Under the pieces are notes generated by a model. It ran no database searches. It saw only the letters and a program-made list of their open reading frames with translations, and had not been told where the DNA came from. From NCBI RefSeq assembly GCF_029946505.1, contig NZ_JARZHG010000020.1, positions 124,001 to 188,000 on the forward strand: a stretch of DNA of 64,000 nucleotides, written 5' to 3'. Both the position numbers and the translations under genes were made by a program. The stretch is from Polyangium sp. y55x31. Lineage in GTDB: Bacteria; Myxococcota_A; Polyangia; Polyangiales; Polyangiaceae. Shown piece after piece: positions 7,801 through 16,857 of this stretch (its first letter is position 1; every line of letters starts with the position of its first letter).

Positions 7801-9127
7801 CCCCGTCTCCCCCCGACAAGCGGAATTTCAGCCGGAACGCCGTGGCGTACGTCTCCACCGGAGGCGGCGTCACGCTCGCGTTCGTCGCGATGATCTGCGA
7901 GGCCCACATCCGCTCGGCCACGCCGCACGCATCCTCGAGCTCACGCCCCGACCTCCCCTCGGCCTTCTCCGCGAGCGAACGGAGCTCCTCGGGGCCGAGG
8001 TGCCTCGCATAATAAGCGAGGATTCTCGCCCGCTCCTCCGCGTCGGGGAGCGGGAAATGGACGAAGAGGTTGAACCGGCTGAGGAGCGCCGGATCCAGGT
8101 CGTCCTTGCGGTTCGTCGCGCCAATCACCACCACGTTGCTCGTATCGACGAGCCCCTGCATCTGGCGGAGCAGCACCGAGAGGATACGACGCGTCCCCTC
8201 GTGCATCGCCCGGTCGCGCGAGCCGGCGAAGGCGTCGATCTCGTCGAGGAACACGATGCTCCGCGCGAGCGCGCCGGCCCGGTCGAAGATCGCGTCGAGC
8301 CGTTTTTCCGACTCGCCGAACCATTTGCTCATGATCGACTCGACGGGCACGTAGACGAGCGGGATCCCGCTCTGGCTCGCGATGACGCGCGCCATCGTGG
8401 TCTTGCCCGTGCCCGGCGGCCCCTCGAAAAGAACGGCGCGCGGCACGCTCGCGCCCGGCCGCGTGCGGGCCATTTCGCCGACGGCCATGAAGATCTCGGG
8501 GTGGAGGAGCGGCAGCACGATGGTCTCGCGCACCTCGCGCTTCGTGCGCTCGTAGCCGGCGATGCGATCCTCCGCGAACGCGGGGCTCGCCTCGAAGACC
8601 ACGGCGCCGAGCTCGGCGAGCTTCTGCTTGGGCGAGCCCGCGCTCGCCGCGTCGCCCGCGTGGAAGGCGTACTTGCGCAGGACGTCGAGGATACAATTGA
8701 CCTCCTCTTGCAGGAGGAGCGCCTCTTTCTCGAAATGAATCGCGCCCTGCCCCTTCGGATCGAACCGGAACGTCACCTTCATCGGCGGCGGGAGATCGGG
8801 CCCCTCGCCCGGCTTTCGCCGCTCGGCCATGCGGCGATCGAAGGGGCTGTGATGATCGGCGACGACCATGACGCCGAAATAGCTGCGGCGAAACTCCGAG
8901 AAGTACCGGAAATACTGCGCGAGCACGTCGACGATGGGGAAAAACGCCTCCTTCGGCAGGCTCTGGAACGAGAGCTCGACGGTGATCGTGGACTTCTTGT
9001 AGGAGATCACCGGCAGATGCGCGTTCACGAGCTCGGGGCTCGCGGACGCGAGGCACGCGACGGCGCCGGTGTCGAGCTGCTGCTTGATCTGGTCGTACGG
9101 GAGAAGCTGCGAGGCGGGATCGGGCAT
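7793..9127 (-). CDS. AAA+ ATPase with unknown N-terminal domain
   Basis: 444 aa. The C-terminal half is a complete AAA+ module of the classic (FtsH/Cdc48-like) type: Walker A GPPGTGKT (236-243), pore-loop-like KWFGESE, Walker B IVFLDEID (291-298), sensor 1 Asn in GATNR (339) and an arginine finger in LLSRF (351). The first 190 residues are unlike any family I recognise; they are beta-rich with a hydrophobic core (VMVVADHH) and are likely the substrate- or partner-binding domain. The protein would form a hexamer that remodels or unfolds a partner in the cytoplasm. There is no transmembrane segment and no protease domain. Neighbours are unrelated lipoprotein genes, so the context does not name a client. 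Confidence 0.8.
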   Translation of the reverse strand: MPDPASQLLPYDQIKQQLDTGAVACLASASPELVNAHLPVISYKKSTITVELSFQSLPKEAFFPIVDVLAQYFRYFSEFRRSYFGVMVVADHHSPFDRRMAERRKPGEGPDLPPPMKVTFRFDPKGQGAIHFEKEALLLQEEVNCILDVLRKYAFHAGDAASAGSPKQKLAELGAVVFEASPAFAEDRIAGYERTKREVRETIVLPLLHPEIFMAVGEMARTRPGASVPRAVLFEGPPGTGKTTMARVIASQSGIPLVYVPVESIMSKWFGESEKRLDAIFDRAGALARSIVFLDEIDAFAGSRDRAMHEGTRRILSVLLRQMQGLVDTSNVVVIGATNRKDDLDPALLSRFNLFVHFPLPDAEERARILAYYARHLGPEELRSLAEKAEGRSGRELEDACGVAERMWASQIIATNASVTPPPVETYATAFRLKFRLSGGDGAT

Positions 9128-9239
9128 CGTCGTGTTCCAGCGGCGGGATGAAAGCGCCGGGGCGCCGGCCTGTCAAACGGAAGGAGCGCGTGGAGTCTTT
9201 CGGACGGAACCGGCATGGAAATTGGTATGCCGAGGGGAC

Positions 9240-9785
9240 ATGTACGGACACGGAACGCGATTCGCCGCCGTCTTTGCCCTGCTCGTTTCGTTCGCCTCCC
9301 AGGCCGATCCGGCGCGCGGCGCCGAGGAGCCGGGCGCCTTCTGTTTCACGAGCCTCGGCGTCCGCTTCGACGCCCCCGGCTCGATTCCCGGCGGCGAGAG
9401 CCCCGAGCGTATCGAACTTTTCCTCGACGGAAAACCCTGCATGGAGATCACCCCCGCGGGTCGGGCATGCGAGATGCGAGCACCGCCGGACGCGGTGTGT
9501 AACGTCATTGCCCCGCTTTCGATCGCCGAAGGCTGGTGCCACCTCACCGAGGATGGCTCGTGGAGCGCCAATTTCCAGGTCCTCTCGGGCCGCCTGCTCG
9601 CCGACGACGTGACCCACGCGCTCACGGCGTACGTCACGACGCCCGCGGGGGCCACGGTGCGCGAAGCCCCCGTCGACGTGTCGCGTTACCATCCGTGGAG
9701 CCCGAACGGGCCTTCGGTCACGTGCTTCCAGGGCAACGCCGCGTTCCGGAGCACGGCGCCCCAGAAAGGCTCGCATCAGGGCTGA
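9240..9785 (+). CDS. Hypothetical secreted protein
   Basis: 181 aa from ATG 9240 (ribosome site GAGGGG just upstream). An N-terminal signal peptide (hydrophobic FAAVFALLVSFASQADPARG) is followed by a mature domain with five Cys (FCFTS, KPCMEI, RACEM, AVCNV, GWCHL) that probably pair as disulfides in the periplasm or outside. A sixth Cys is near the end (VTCFQG). No family is recognised. A longer frame upstream (from 9069) overlaps the start of the ATPase gene on the other strand and has no signal peptide, so the shorter start is preferred. Its 3' end overlaps the convergent small Cys-rich gene by 10 nt. Confidence 0.55.
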   Translation: MYGHGTRFAAVFALLVSFASQADPARGAEEPGAFCFTSLGVRFDAPGSIPGGESPERIELFLDGKPCMEITPAGRACEMRAPPDAVCNVIAPLSIAEGWCHLTEDGSWSANFQVLSGRLLADDVTHALTAYVTTPAGATVREAPVDVSRYHPWSPNGPSVTCFQGNAAFRSTAPQKGSHQG

Positions 9786-10084
9786 ATCGAGCGTGTCGTC
9801 ACCTCGTCGTCGGCGCCGACCCTGTGCTCGGGCCTGCACAGAAGGACCGCGCAGAGCGTCTCGCAATTGAACGGCCACCATCGATAGTCGCCGCGCAGGC
9901 ACCCGCGCATGCACCGCGCGCACATCGTCGGCTCGGCGACGAGGGTGCCTCGGGCCTCCGAGGTCCCCTCGCGCGCCTCGCTCCTCGGCGCGCCTCGCTC
10001 CTCGGCGCGCGCCGAGGCCCCGGCGAAACAGCACATCGCTCCGATCATGCAGGCCAGCATCGTCCCACCCATGCGCTTTCCCAT
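9776..10084 (-). CDS. Small cysteine-rich secreted protein
   Basis: 102 aa from ATG 10084. The N-terminus (MGKRMGGTMLACMIGAMCCF) is a signal peptide, with cleavage likely after ASARA. The mature part has eight further Cys-dense residues in CARCMRGCLRGDY, FNCETLC and LLCRPE, so a compact disulfide-bonded fold is likely. No family is recognised. Longer starts up to 10258 exist but would put the hydrophobic segment in the middle of the protein. Convergent overlap of 10 nt with the secreted protein gene 9240-9785. Confidence 0.5.
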   Translation of the reverse strand: MGKRMGGTMLACMIGAMCCFAGASARAEERGAPRSEAREGTSEARGTLVAEPTMCARCMRGCLRGDYRWWPFNCETLCAVLLCRPEHRVGADDEVTTRSIQP

Positions 10085-10320
10085 GGTCCACCTCGATCGT
10101 TTCCTTGGGTGACGAAATGCCGTGTCAATGGAAGCGCCCTCGAATCGGCTCTCCCATCTCGTCCGATTTCCCAAACGCGCCACATCTGCGCTGTGCCATT
10201 CCTGATCACCCGGGCGCCGAATGCACGCAGGGGCAGCGGTACGCGCCGTGCTCGACAAAGGAAATGGGGGGATTCGCTCGTCTCCACGAGCTCCCCCCGA
10301 GCGTGAAAGGGAGTGATCGT

Positions 10321-10902
10321 ATGTGGACCAAAGGATTCGCGCTGCTCGGGCTCGCCTTCGGCGCCGCGATCGTGGGGAGCGCCTGCGTCGCCGGCGAACC
10401 GACGGACGACGAGCTCGATGCGGGCCTGCCCCTCACGGCTGCGGAAAAAGAGGACCTCGGCGCTGCGGAGGACGAGCTTTCCCTCCAGGACTTCGCGCGG
10501 CTCCCGCGTTGCGGCGGATTCGCGGGACTCCGGTGTCCCGAGGGCCTGCGGTGCGTCGATCTGCCGGGGGACGATTGTGATCCGCGCCGAGGCGGCGCGG
10601 ATTGTATCGGCGTGTGTGTCGGAGGGGGACGACCGCCGCCGGCGTTCGGCTGCAATGATCCGCGACGACGTTACGTCTCGCGCGACAGGGCCCGGTGCGC
10701 GGCGATTCTGTTCCGCTGCGAGGCGGGGTCGCGGCCCTTCTCCGACGCATGCGGCTGCGGCTGCCTGAGGGGCGCATCGGGCGGGCCGGGGCGGGTTCGC
10801 TGCAGGGAAAACATCTGCGGCCCCGGCGAATACTGCTGCAACGAGAGCTGCGGGACCTGCGCGCCGATCGGCAGCATGTGCACGCAGGAGTTCTGCCAGT
10901 AG
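10321..10902 (+). CDS. Cysteine-rich lipoprotein
   Basis: 193 aa, ATG 10321 with AAAGGGAG ribosome site nine bases upstream. Lipobox VGSAC (Cys22), then an acidic linker of about 40 residues, then a mature region with some 20 Cys. The pattern RCGGF..LRCPEGLRCVDLPGD and FSDACGCGC resembles small Kazal-like or EGF-like disulfide modules that are common in myxobacterial surface lipoproteins; the family assignment is only a resemblance. It probably sits on the outer membrane surface. The upstream 236 bases (10085-10320) separate it from the divergent small secreted protein and must hold both promoters. Confidence 0.6.
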   Translation: MWTKGFALLGLAFGAAIVGSACVAGEPTDDELDAGLPLTAAEKEDLGAAEDELSLQDFARLPRCGGFAGLRCPEGLRCVDLPGDDCDPRRGGADCIGVCVGGGRPPPAFGCNDPRRRYVSRDRARCAAILFRCEAGSRPFSDACGCGCLRGASGGPGRVRCRENICGPGEYCCNESCGTCAPIGSMCTQEFCQ

Positions 10903-10929
10903 CGGACGCGATTCCCTTCTTTCGTCCCC

Positions 10930-12483
10930 TCAGGGCCAGTCGACGTCCTTCTTCACCTGCGGCTCGTGGCAGAACACGCGGGGCGTCGTCTTCGGGTTTG
11001 CCTCGGCGAACGCCTTCACGATCGCCTCGGCTTGCTCGACGTTCGCCGCCTTCGCGCCCACGAACAGGCTCCGGCCGTCGTCCTCCACGACGAGCTTCGC
11101 CCCGTCGAACTTCTTGCCCTCGAACGATTTTTTCACCGCGGGGAGCTCCTTCGGGATTGGCGTTGCGCTCGGGCCGATGGAGAAAAGGTGGGCGTACGGC
11201 TTCGCGCAGAGCGGCGTCGCGGGGTAGCGGAAGTTCGAGGTGAGCGTGGCCTGGACCTCCTTTTCGGAGGGCATGACCACGGGTTTGTCCACCTTCGCCG
11301 AGCGGAGCAGGTACCTTTTGCCGCCCGCCTTGCCGGCGACCCACACGTCGGTCGCGGTGCGCGCGTACGCGGTCTCGGGCTCGAAGCCCTCCGGCTTCTT
11401 CGGCAGCGCCACGGCCTCCCACGCGCCCCCGGACTTCTTGGTGTACAAACCATCTTCGAAGCTCCCGAGGAGCGCGCCGCCCTCGATCGTGGTGAGGTGG
11501 TTGATTTTCTTGCCGGAGGGTGCCTTTTCGAGTGCCCACGCCTTGCCGTCCCAGTGCGCGAGGTAGGGCGCCCCGTCCGCGTTCCCGTAGACCCATGCGT
11601 CCGTCGCCGACACGGCCACGACGCCGATCAGCACGAGCGAGCCCGTGGCCGGCGCGGGAAGCGGCTCCACCGTGCCGCGCACCTTCTTCGCTTCCCAGCG
11701 CTCGACCATCGGCGCGCCTTTGCCGCCGCCGTCCTGGCACTCGTAGCCCGCCGCGAAGGCCTCGCCCGTGGGCGTGCCGGCGAGGAGATAAGGCCCATCG
11801 GGGCTCATCTTCACCTTGCAGCTCTTGTCGTTCTCGGGCGGCGTATCGCTCGGCGCCTCCTCGGCGCCATCGCCGGCCGGCGCAGCTTTTTTCGCGGCCG
11901 CGGGCGCCGGGAGGACGCCGCCCTTGCCGCCGAGGAGGGCCATCCGGATATCGTTCGAGGGCATTTGGATGGCGGCGACGACGTTTTCGCCGATCACATT
12001 TTGGCTTTGCACGATCTCGCCCTCTCGGAGGATCGGCTGCGGCTCCCAGCGGCCGCCGAGCGAGTCGAACCATTTGTAGAGCTTGCCCTTGCCTTCCTCG
12101 TCGACAGCGAGGATCCAGGCGGACTTCGGCCATTCGCCGCCGTCGAGGCCGAACGACGGCTCGCCCTTTTTGAGGCCCTTCATGAACGCGGGATCCTGCA
12201 CGAGCGGCCCCTCGCCGAGGGGGAGGTAGAGACTCGATACGGCGAGGAACGCGCCGCCCTTCATCGCCGTGATCATGATCTCGCCCGGAGCTTCGAGCAC
12301 GATCGAATACGCGCTCGTCTCGGCGGGCGCAGCCGCGGCGGCGCTCGCCGTGGGCGCGGGCGCGGCCGCCGAGGCCGCCGCGGGCGCGGCCGATCCTGAC
12401 GGCGCGGGCGCCGGATCCGAGGATTTCCCGCACGCAGGGAGCAGGAGCGCGGCAACCGAGACGAGCAAGCCGATCTTGTGCAT
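10930..12483 (-). CDS. Hypothetical lipoprotein with beta-propeller-like repeats
   Basis: 517 aa. Signal and lipobox LLPAC (Cys18), then an Ala/Pro/Ser linker to about residue 55. The middle has repeated strand motifs of the type DAWVYGNADGAPYLAHWDGKAW and DVWVAGKAGGKRYLLRSA, the pattern of bacterial beta-propeller blades often found in Polyangium-type lipoproteins. A central low-complexity loop (Ala/Lys/Pro, about residues 190-230) interrupts the blades. The C-terminal 110 residues lack blades and contain FEGKKFDGAKLVV, perhaps a separate domain. No enzymatic motif is seen; a surface binding role is plausible. Divergent from cysK, with about 130 bases between the starts. Confidence 0.65.
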   Translation of the reverse strand: MHKIGLLVSVAALLLPACGKSSDPAPAPSGSAAPAAASAAAPAPTASAAAAAPAETSAYSIVLEAPGEIMITAMKGGAFLAVSSLYLPLGEGPLVQDPAFMKGLKKGEPSFGLDGGEWPKSAWILAVDEEGKGKLYKWFDSLGGRWEPQPILREGEIVQSQNVIGENVVAAIQMPSNDIRMALLGGKGGVLPAPAAAKKAAPAGDGAEEAPSDTPPENDKSCKVKMSPDGPYLLAGTPTGEAFAAGYECQDGGGKGAPMVERWEAKKVRGTVEPLPAPATGSLVLIGVVAVSATDAWVYGNADGAPYLAHWDGKAWALEKAPSGKKINHLTTIEGGALLGSFEDGLYTKKSGGAWEAVALPKKPEGFEPETAYARTATDVWVAGKAGGKRYLLRSAKVDKPVVMPSEKEVQATLTSNFRYPATPLCAKPYAHLFSIGPSATPIPKELPAVKKSFEGKKFDGAKLVVEDDGRSLFVGAKAANVEQAEAIVKAFAEANPKTTPRVFCHEPQVKKDVDWP

Positions 12484-12613
12484 GGGTTTTCTGGGTTATG
12501 GGCCGTATGGCGGGGGCCATCGCGCGTCAAGCGAGGGGGCGCGCGTCCGCTTCGCACCACTTCGTGCCGAGAGCGCCCCCGGATCGCGGCGAGCGTGGTA
12601 GAGTCCGCGCCCC

Positions 12614-13597
12614 ATGGCGCGTATCTACGAAGACAACTCACGCAGCATCGGGCGCACGCCCCTCGTCAAGATCAACCGCCTCACGGCGGGCGCGCGCGCG
12701 ACCGTCCTGGCCAAGGTCGAAGGCCGCAACCCCGCCTACTCGGTCAAATGCCGCATCGGCGCGGCGATGGTGTGGGACGCCGAGGAGCGCGGCGCCCTCC
12801 GTCCGGGCATGTCGATCGTCGAGGCCACGAGCGGCAACACCGGCATCGCGCTCGCGTTCGCCGCGGCGTCGCGGGGTTACCCCTGCGTGCTGACGATGCC
12901 CGAGACGATGAGCATGGAGCGGCGCAAGGTGCTGGTCGCGCTCGGCGCGCAGATCATCCTGACGCCCGGCCCGCTCGGCATGAAGGGCGCGATCGCCCGC
13001 GCCGAGGAGCTCGCCGCGACGCAGCCCGACAAGTACGTGCTGATGAAGCAGTTCGAGAACCCGGCGAACCCCGCCATCCACGAGAAGACCACGGGCCCCG
13101 AGATCTGGGAGGACACCGACGGCGAGGTCGACGTCCTCGTCAGCGGCGTCGGCACGGGCGGCACGATCACCGGCGTCTCGCGCTACATCAAGCAAACGAA
13201 GGGCAAGAAGATCGTCACGGTCGCGGTCGAGCCGACGCACTCGCCCGTCATCACGCAGACGCTCGCAGGGCAGGAGGTAAAACCCTCGCCGCACAAGATC
13301 CAGGGGATCGGCGCGGGGTTCGTCCCGCGAAACCTCGATCTGTCGCTCGTGGATCGCGTGGAGACCGTGTCGAACGACGAGTCGATCACGATGGCGCGGA
13401 GGCTCGCGCGCGAGGAGGGCATCCTCGCGGGTATCTCGTGCGGGGCGGCGATGGTCGCGGCGCTCCGGCTCGCGAACGATCCCGCGTTCGAGGGCAAGAC
13501 GATCGTGACCGTGCTGCCGGACGCGGGCGAGCGGTACCTCTCGACCGCGCTCTTCGAGGGCATGTTCGAGGCCGTGGAGAAGGCGACGGCCACCTGA
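12614..13597 (+). CDS. cysK: Cysteine synthase A (O-acetylserine sulfhydrylase)
   Basis: 327 aa, full length for the family. It catalyses O-acetyl-L-serine + sulfide to L-cysteine + acetate in the cytoplasm. The PLP lysine is Lys45 in SVKCRIGA, the substrate loop is TSGNTGI (72-78), and the phosphate-binding loop is GVGTGGT. Long stretches ([45 protein letters not shown]) match the enteric CysK subgroup closely. One small difference: the usual ISSGAA near the C-terminus reads ISCGAA. The next gene, cysE, starts 8 nt downstream, so substrate supply and use are co-expressed; CysK and CysE are known to bind each other as the cysteine synthase complex. Confidence 0.95.
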   Translation: MARIYEDNSRSIGRTPLVKINRLTAGARATVLAKVEGRNPAYSVKCRIGAAMVWDAEERGALRPGMSIVEATSGNTGIALAFAAASRGYPCVLTMPETMSMERRKVLVALGAQIILTPGPLGMKGAIARAEELAATQPDKYVLMKQFENPANPAIHEKTTGPEIWEDTDGEVDVLVSGVGTGGTITGVSRYIKQTKGKKIVTVAVEPTHSPVITQTLAGQEVKPSPHKIQGIGAGFVPRNLDLSLVDRVETVSNDESITMARRLAREEGILAGISCGAAMVAALRLANDPAFEGKTIVTVLPDAGERYLSTALFEGMFEAVEKATAT

Positions 13598-13605
13598 AGT
13601 TCGTC

Positions 13606-14571
13606 ATGGGCGATCCGGAAAACGGCCTCGGCAAAGTCGTGGACGGGATGATCGCGAGCTACGAGCGCGATCGCCGCGGCCACTACATCGGCAAGAAGTT
13701 TTTGCCCTCCCGCGAGGAGATCTTCGAGATCATCGAGCTCCTCTTCCAGGTCTTCTACCCCGGTTATTACGGGCGTCAGGACCTGACGGACGGCAACCTT
13801 CGGTACCACGTCGTCACGCTCGTCTCGACGCTGCGCGAGAAGCTCGCGACACAAATCGAGAAATGCCTCTGCTGGGCCGGCGAGTCGGAGCGCGACGGCA
13901 CGGAGGACAAACAGGTCGGGGGCTGCGCCGAGTACGGCCGGCACATCGCGTGCCGGCTGCTCAGCCGCCTGCCGGAGATCCGCGACACGCTGCTGCTCGA
14001 CGTGCAAGCGGCGTACGACGGTGATCCGGCGGCGGGCAGCCTCGACGAGGTGATCCTCTCCTACCCGGGCTTGCTCGCGATCACGGTGCACCGCGTGGCG
14101 CACGAGCTCTACGTGCTCGGCGTGCCGCTCATGCCGCGCATCATGAGCGAGTGGGCCCATTCGCGCAGCGGCGCGGACATCCACCCGGGCGCGACCGTCG
14201 GCGAGAGCTTCTTCATCGATCACGCGACGGGCGTGGTCATCGGCGAGACGAGCCACATCGGCGGTCACGTAAAAGTTTACCAGGGCGTGACGCTCGGCGC
14301 GATGTCGCATCCCAAGGACGAGCGAGGCCGCGTCATTCGCAACACGAAGCGCCACCCGACGGTCGAGGACTCCGTCACGCTCTACGCGAACGCGACGGTG
14401 CTCGGCGGCCAGACCGTGGTGGGGCAAGGCAGCGTCGTCGGCGGCTCGGTCTTCCTCACGCGGGGAATCCCCAAGCGATCACGCGTCGCCGTGAAACCCC
14501 CGGAGACCCGCGTCATCGCCGCGGGCAGCCAGCCCGGGGACGACGAGTATCCCGCCGATTTCGAGATCTGA
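13606..14571 (+). CDS. cysE: Serine O-acetyltransferase (EpsC-type)
   Basis: 321 aa from ATG 13606, 8 nt after cysK. It transfers acetyl from acetyl-CoA to L-serine, the first step of cysteine synthesis. The C-terminal part is the left-handed beta-helix of hexapeptide repeats: DIHPGATVGESFFIDHATGVVIGETSHIGG, with catalytic His206 in FIDHATG, then YQGVTLGAMS and the trailing NATVLGGQTVVG. The N-terminal 180 residues are helical, longer than in E. coli CysE, as in EpsC-like members. The C-terminus (DDEYPADFEI) ends in Ile, as in CysE proteins that insert their tail into the CysK active site, which fits complex formation with the upstream enzyme. Confidence 0.93.
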   Translation: MGDPENGLGKVVDGMIASYERDRRGHYIGKKFLPSREEIFEIIELLFQVFYPGYYGRQDLTDGNLRYHVVTLVSTLREKLATQIEKCLCWAGESERDGTEDKQVGGCAEYGRHIACRLLSRLPEIRDTLLLDVQAAYDGDPAAGSLDEVILSYPGLLAITVHRVAHELYVLGVPLMPRIMSEWAHSRSGADIHPGATVGESFFIDHATGVVIGETSHIGGHVKVYQGVTLGAMSHPKDERGRVIRNTKRHPTVEDSVTLYANATVLGGQTVVGQGSVVGGSVFLTRGIPKRSRVAVKPPETRVIAAGSQPGDDEYPADFEI

Positions 14572-14581
14572 CCACTGGTCA
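14569..14581. promoter_or_regulatory. Short perfect inverted repeat at the cysE 3' end
   Basis: TGACCA-C-TGGTCA, six-base arms around one base, overlapping the cysE stop codon and 54 bases before the start of the molybdopterin oxidoreductase. It could be an operator for the next transcription unit. Such short repeats arise by chance, so this is weak. Confidence 0.2.
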
Positions 14582-14634
14582 CTTGCCAGCGTCATCGCTA
14601 TATGAGGCCGCCCGGCTCGCCCGGGCGTCCTCCT

Positions 14635-16857
14635 ATGGCCGATACACACCATACCTTTTGCCGCATCTGCGAGGCCCTCTGCGGCCTCGAGGCCGACGTC
14701 GAGGCCGGGCGCGTCGTCGCGCTCCGGCCCGATGCGCGGCACGTCGCCACCGAGGGCTTTGCTTGCCCCAAAGGCCTCAAGCAGCACCGCATGTACGCCT
14801 CGCCCGACCGCGTGCGGAGCCCGCTCGCACGCCGCGGCGATCGATTCGAGCCTGCGTCCTGGGACGCGGCGCTCGCGGACATCGGCGCGCGCGTTCGCAG
14901 GATCCACGATGAACACGGCCCCGACGCGATCGCGATGTACGTCGGCACGGCCGCGGGTTTCTCGGTGCTGCACCCCGTCTTCGCGCAAGGCTTCATGCAA
15001 GGGCTCGGCTCGCGCAGCATGTACGCCTCGGCGACGCAAGATTGCAGCAACAAGTTCGCGGTATCCCGCGAGATGTACGGCTTCCCGTTCACGCTCTCGT
15101 TTCCCGATCTCGACAGGACACGATGCCTCATCGTCGTGGGGGCGAACCCGGTCGTATCGAAATGGAGCTTCCTCCAGGTCCCGAACCCGGCGCGGGCGCT
15201 GAAGGACATCGAAGCGCGCGGCGGAAAGCTCTTCGTCGTCGATCCGCGGCGCACGGAGAGCGCCAAGGTCGCGGGCGAGCACGTCTTCATCCGGCCCGAC
15301 ACGGACGTCTGGTTTTTCCTCTCGTTTTTGCGCGAGCTCGCGGCCGTGGGCGGGCTCGATCGCGCGCGCGCGGCGCGCTTCATGAAAGGGCTCGACGAGG
15401 TCCTCGCCATTGCGGAGCCTTGGACCCCCGAGCGCACGGCGCGCGTCACGGGGATCGCGCCGGACGTGCTCCGCGCGATGGTGCGCGCGTATCGGGACGC
15501 GGGGCGCGCGGCGATCTACGTATCGACGGGCGTGAACATGGGCCGGAATGGCTCGCTCGCGTTCTGGATCGCCGAGTGCATCAACGCCGCCTCGGGCAAC
15601 CTCGATCGCGAGGGCGGGACGCTCGTCGGCCGCGGGATCTTCGATTTCGCTGCATTCGGCCGGCGCACGGGCACGTTGCTCCGCGAGGATCGATCCCGCA
15701 TCGGCGATTTCCGCTCCGTGAACGACGCATTCCCAGGCGGCCTGCTCGCCGACGAGATCCTCACGGACGGGCCGGGCAAGATCCGCGCGCTCTTCGTGAC
15801 CGGGGGAAACCCGCTCATCACGATGCCGGGCGCGGGGAGGCTGCGGCGCGCATTCGAGAAGCTCGATCTGCTGGTCACGCTCGATCTCTTCGTGAACGAG
15901 ACCGGCTCGCTCGCGCACTGGGTCCTGCCGGCGACGTCGCCGCTCGAACGGGCCGATTTGCCCTTCATTTTCCCGCTTCTTTTGGGCCTTCAGCGAAGGC
16001 CTTACCTCCAGGCGACCCGGCCCGTCGTGAAGCAGGACGGCGATCAGCGCGACGAGGCCACGATTTACCTCGACCTCTGCCGCGCCGCGGGCAAACCGAT
16101 CTTCGGCTCGGCCATCGCCCAGCGCGCCCTCGAGCTCGTCACGGCGGCGCAGGGGTGGTTCCATCCGGACGAACCCCGCTCGATCCCGCAGGAGCTCTTG
16201 CTGTCGGCGATGCTGCTCGCGACCGGGAACGGGACGTTCGGCCGGCTCGCGGAGAAGACGCACGGGATCCTGCGCCCGCCGCACCGCGCCGATGATTTCC
16301 TCGGCAAACGCGTGATAACGAAGGACGGCAAGGTGAACCTCGCGCCGGAGGTTTTGCTCTGCGCCGCGAAGAAGCTCGAATCCGATTACGAGGCGGAGCT
16401 CGCGCGCGCGGGCAAGCTGAAGCTCGTCACGCGCCGGCGGGTCACGACGCACAACTCGTGGACCCACAACCTCGAAGATTTCGCCGAGCCGGACGGCGGG
16501 ACGAACCACCTTTACGTGCACCCCGAGGACGCCAAACGAATCGGTCTTTCGGACGGCGATCTCGCGGATGTCTCGACGGACGTGGCCACGGTGCGTGTGC
16601 CGGTGCGCCTGCTCGCCGACCTCATGCCGGGGACCGTGGCATTGCCGCACGGCTGGGGTCATCAGCATGCAAAGGGCCTCTCCGTCGCGCAAAAGACGCG
16701 GGGCGTGAACGTCAATTTGCTCGCGGCCGATGGGCCGGAGCGGCTCGAACGGGTCTCCGGCATGGCGCACCTCACGGGGTTCGTCGTGGACGTGGTCCCG
16801 GCGCGCGGGCCGAAAGACGACCGGAGCTGGTCGGGTTTGCCGGAGGAAGGGAGATGA
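14635..16857 (+). CDS. Molybdopterin-dependent oxidoreductase (formate dehydrogenase/nitrate reductase family)
   Basis: 740 aa from ATG 14635 (an ATG at 14602 would add 11 Pro/Gly-rich residues). The N-terminus binds a 4Fe-4S cluster: C9-x2-C12-x3-C16-x27-C44. Then come the bis-MGD cofactor domains typical of the DMSO-reductase superfamily (VVGANPVVSKW, VVDPRRTESAK, FVTGGNPLITMPG, LPATSPLERAD) and a C-terminal MopB-binding barrel (NHLYVHPEDAKRIGLSDGD, LPHGWGHQ). No twin-arginine signal is seen, so it is cytoplasmic. The residue that ligates molybdenum is not obvious; the candidate site reads ATQDCSNKF. The substrate cannot be assigned. The downstream DUF1295 and SDR genes are coupled (the next start overlaps its stop as ATGA), hinting at a lipid- or steroid-like redox pathway. 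Confidence 0.85.
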   Translation: MADTHHTFCRICEALCGLEADVEAGRVVALRPDARHVATEGFACPKGLKQHRMYASPDRVRSPLARRGDRFEPASWDAALADIGARVRRIHDEHGPDAIAMYVGTAAGFSVLHPVFAQGFMQGLGSRSMYASATQDCSNKFAVSREMYGFPFTLSFPDLDRTRCLIVVGANPVVSKWSFLQVPNPARALKDIEARGGKLFVVDPRRTESAKVAGEHVFIRPDTDVWFFLSFLRELAAVGGLDRARAARFMKGLDEVLAIAEPWTPERTARVTGIAPDVLRAMVRAYRDAGRAAIYVSTGVNMGRNGSLAFWIAECINAASGNLDREGGTLVGRGIFDFAAFGRRTGTLLREDRSRIGDFRSVNDAFPGGLLADEILTDGPGKIRALFVTGGNPLITMPGAGRLRRAFEKLDLLVTLDLFVNETGSLAHWVLPATSPLERADLPFIFPLLLGLQRRPYLQATRPVVKQDGDQRDEATIYLDLCRAAGKPIFGSAIAQRALELVTAAQGWFHPDEPRSIPQELLLSAMLLATGNGTFGRLAEKTHGILRPPHRADDFLGKRVITKDGKVNLAPEVLLCAAKKLESDYEAELARAGKLKLVTRRRVTTHNSWTHNLEDFAEPDGGTNHLYVHPEDAKRIGLSDGDLADVSTDVATVRVPVRLLADLMPGTVALPHGWGHQHAKGLSVAQKTRGVNVNLLAADGPERLERVSGMAHLTGFVVDVVPARGPKDDRSWSGLPEEGR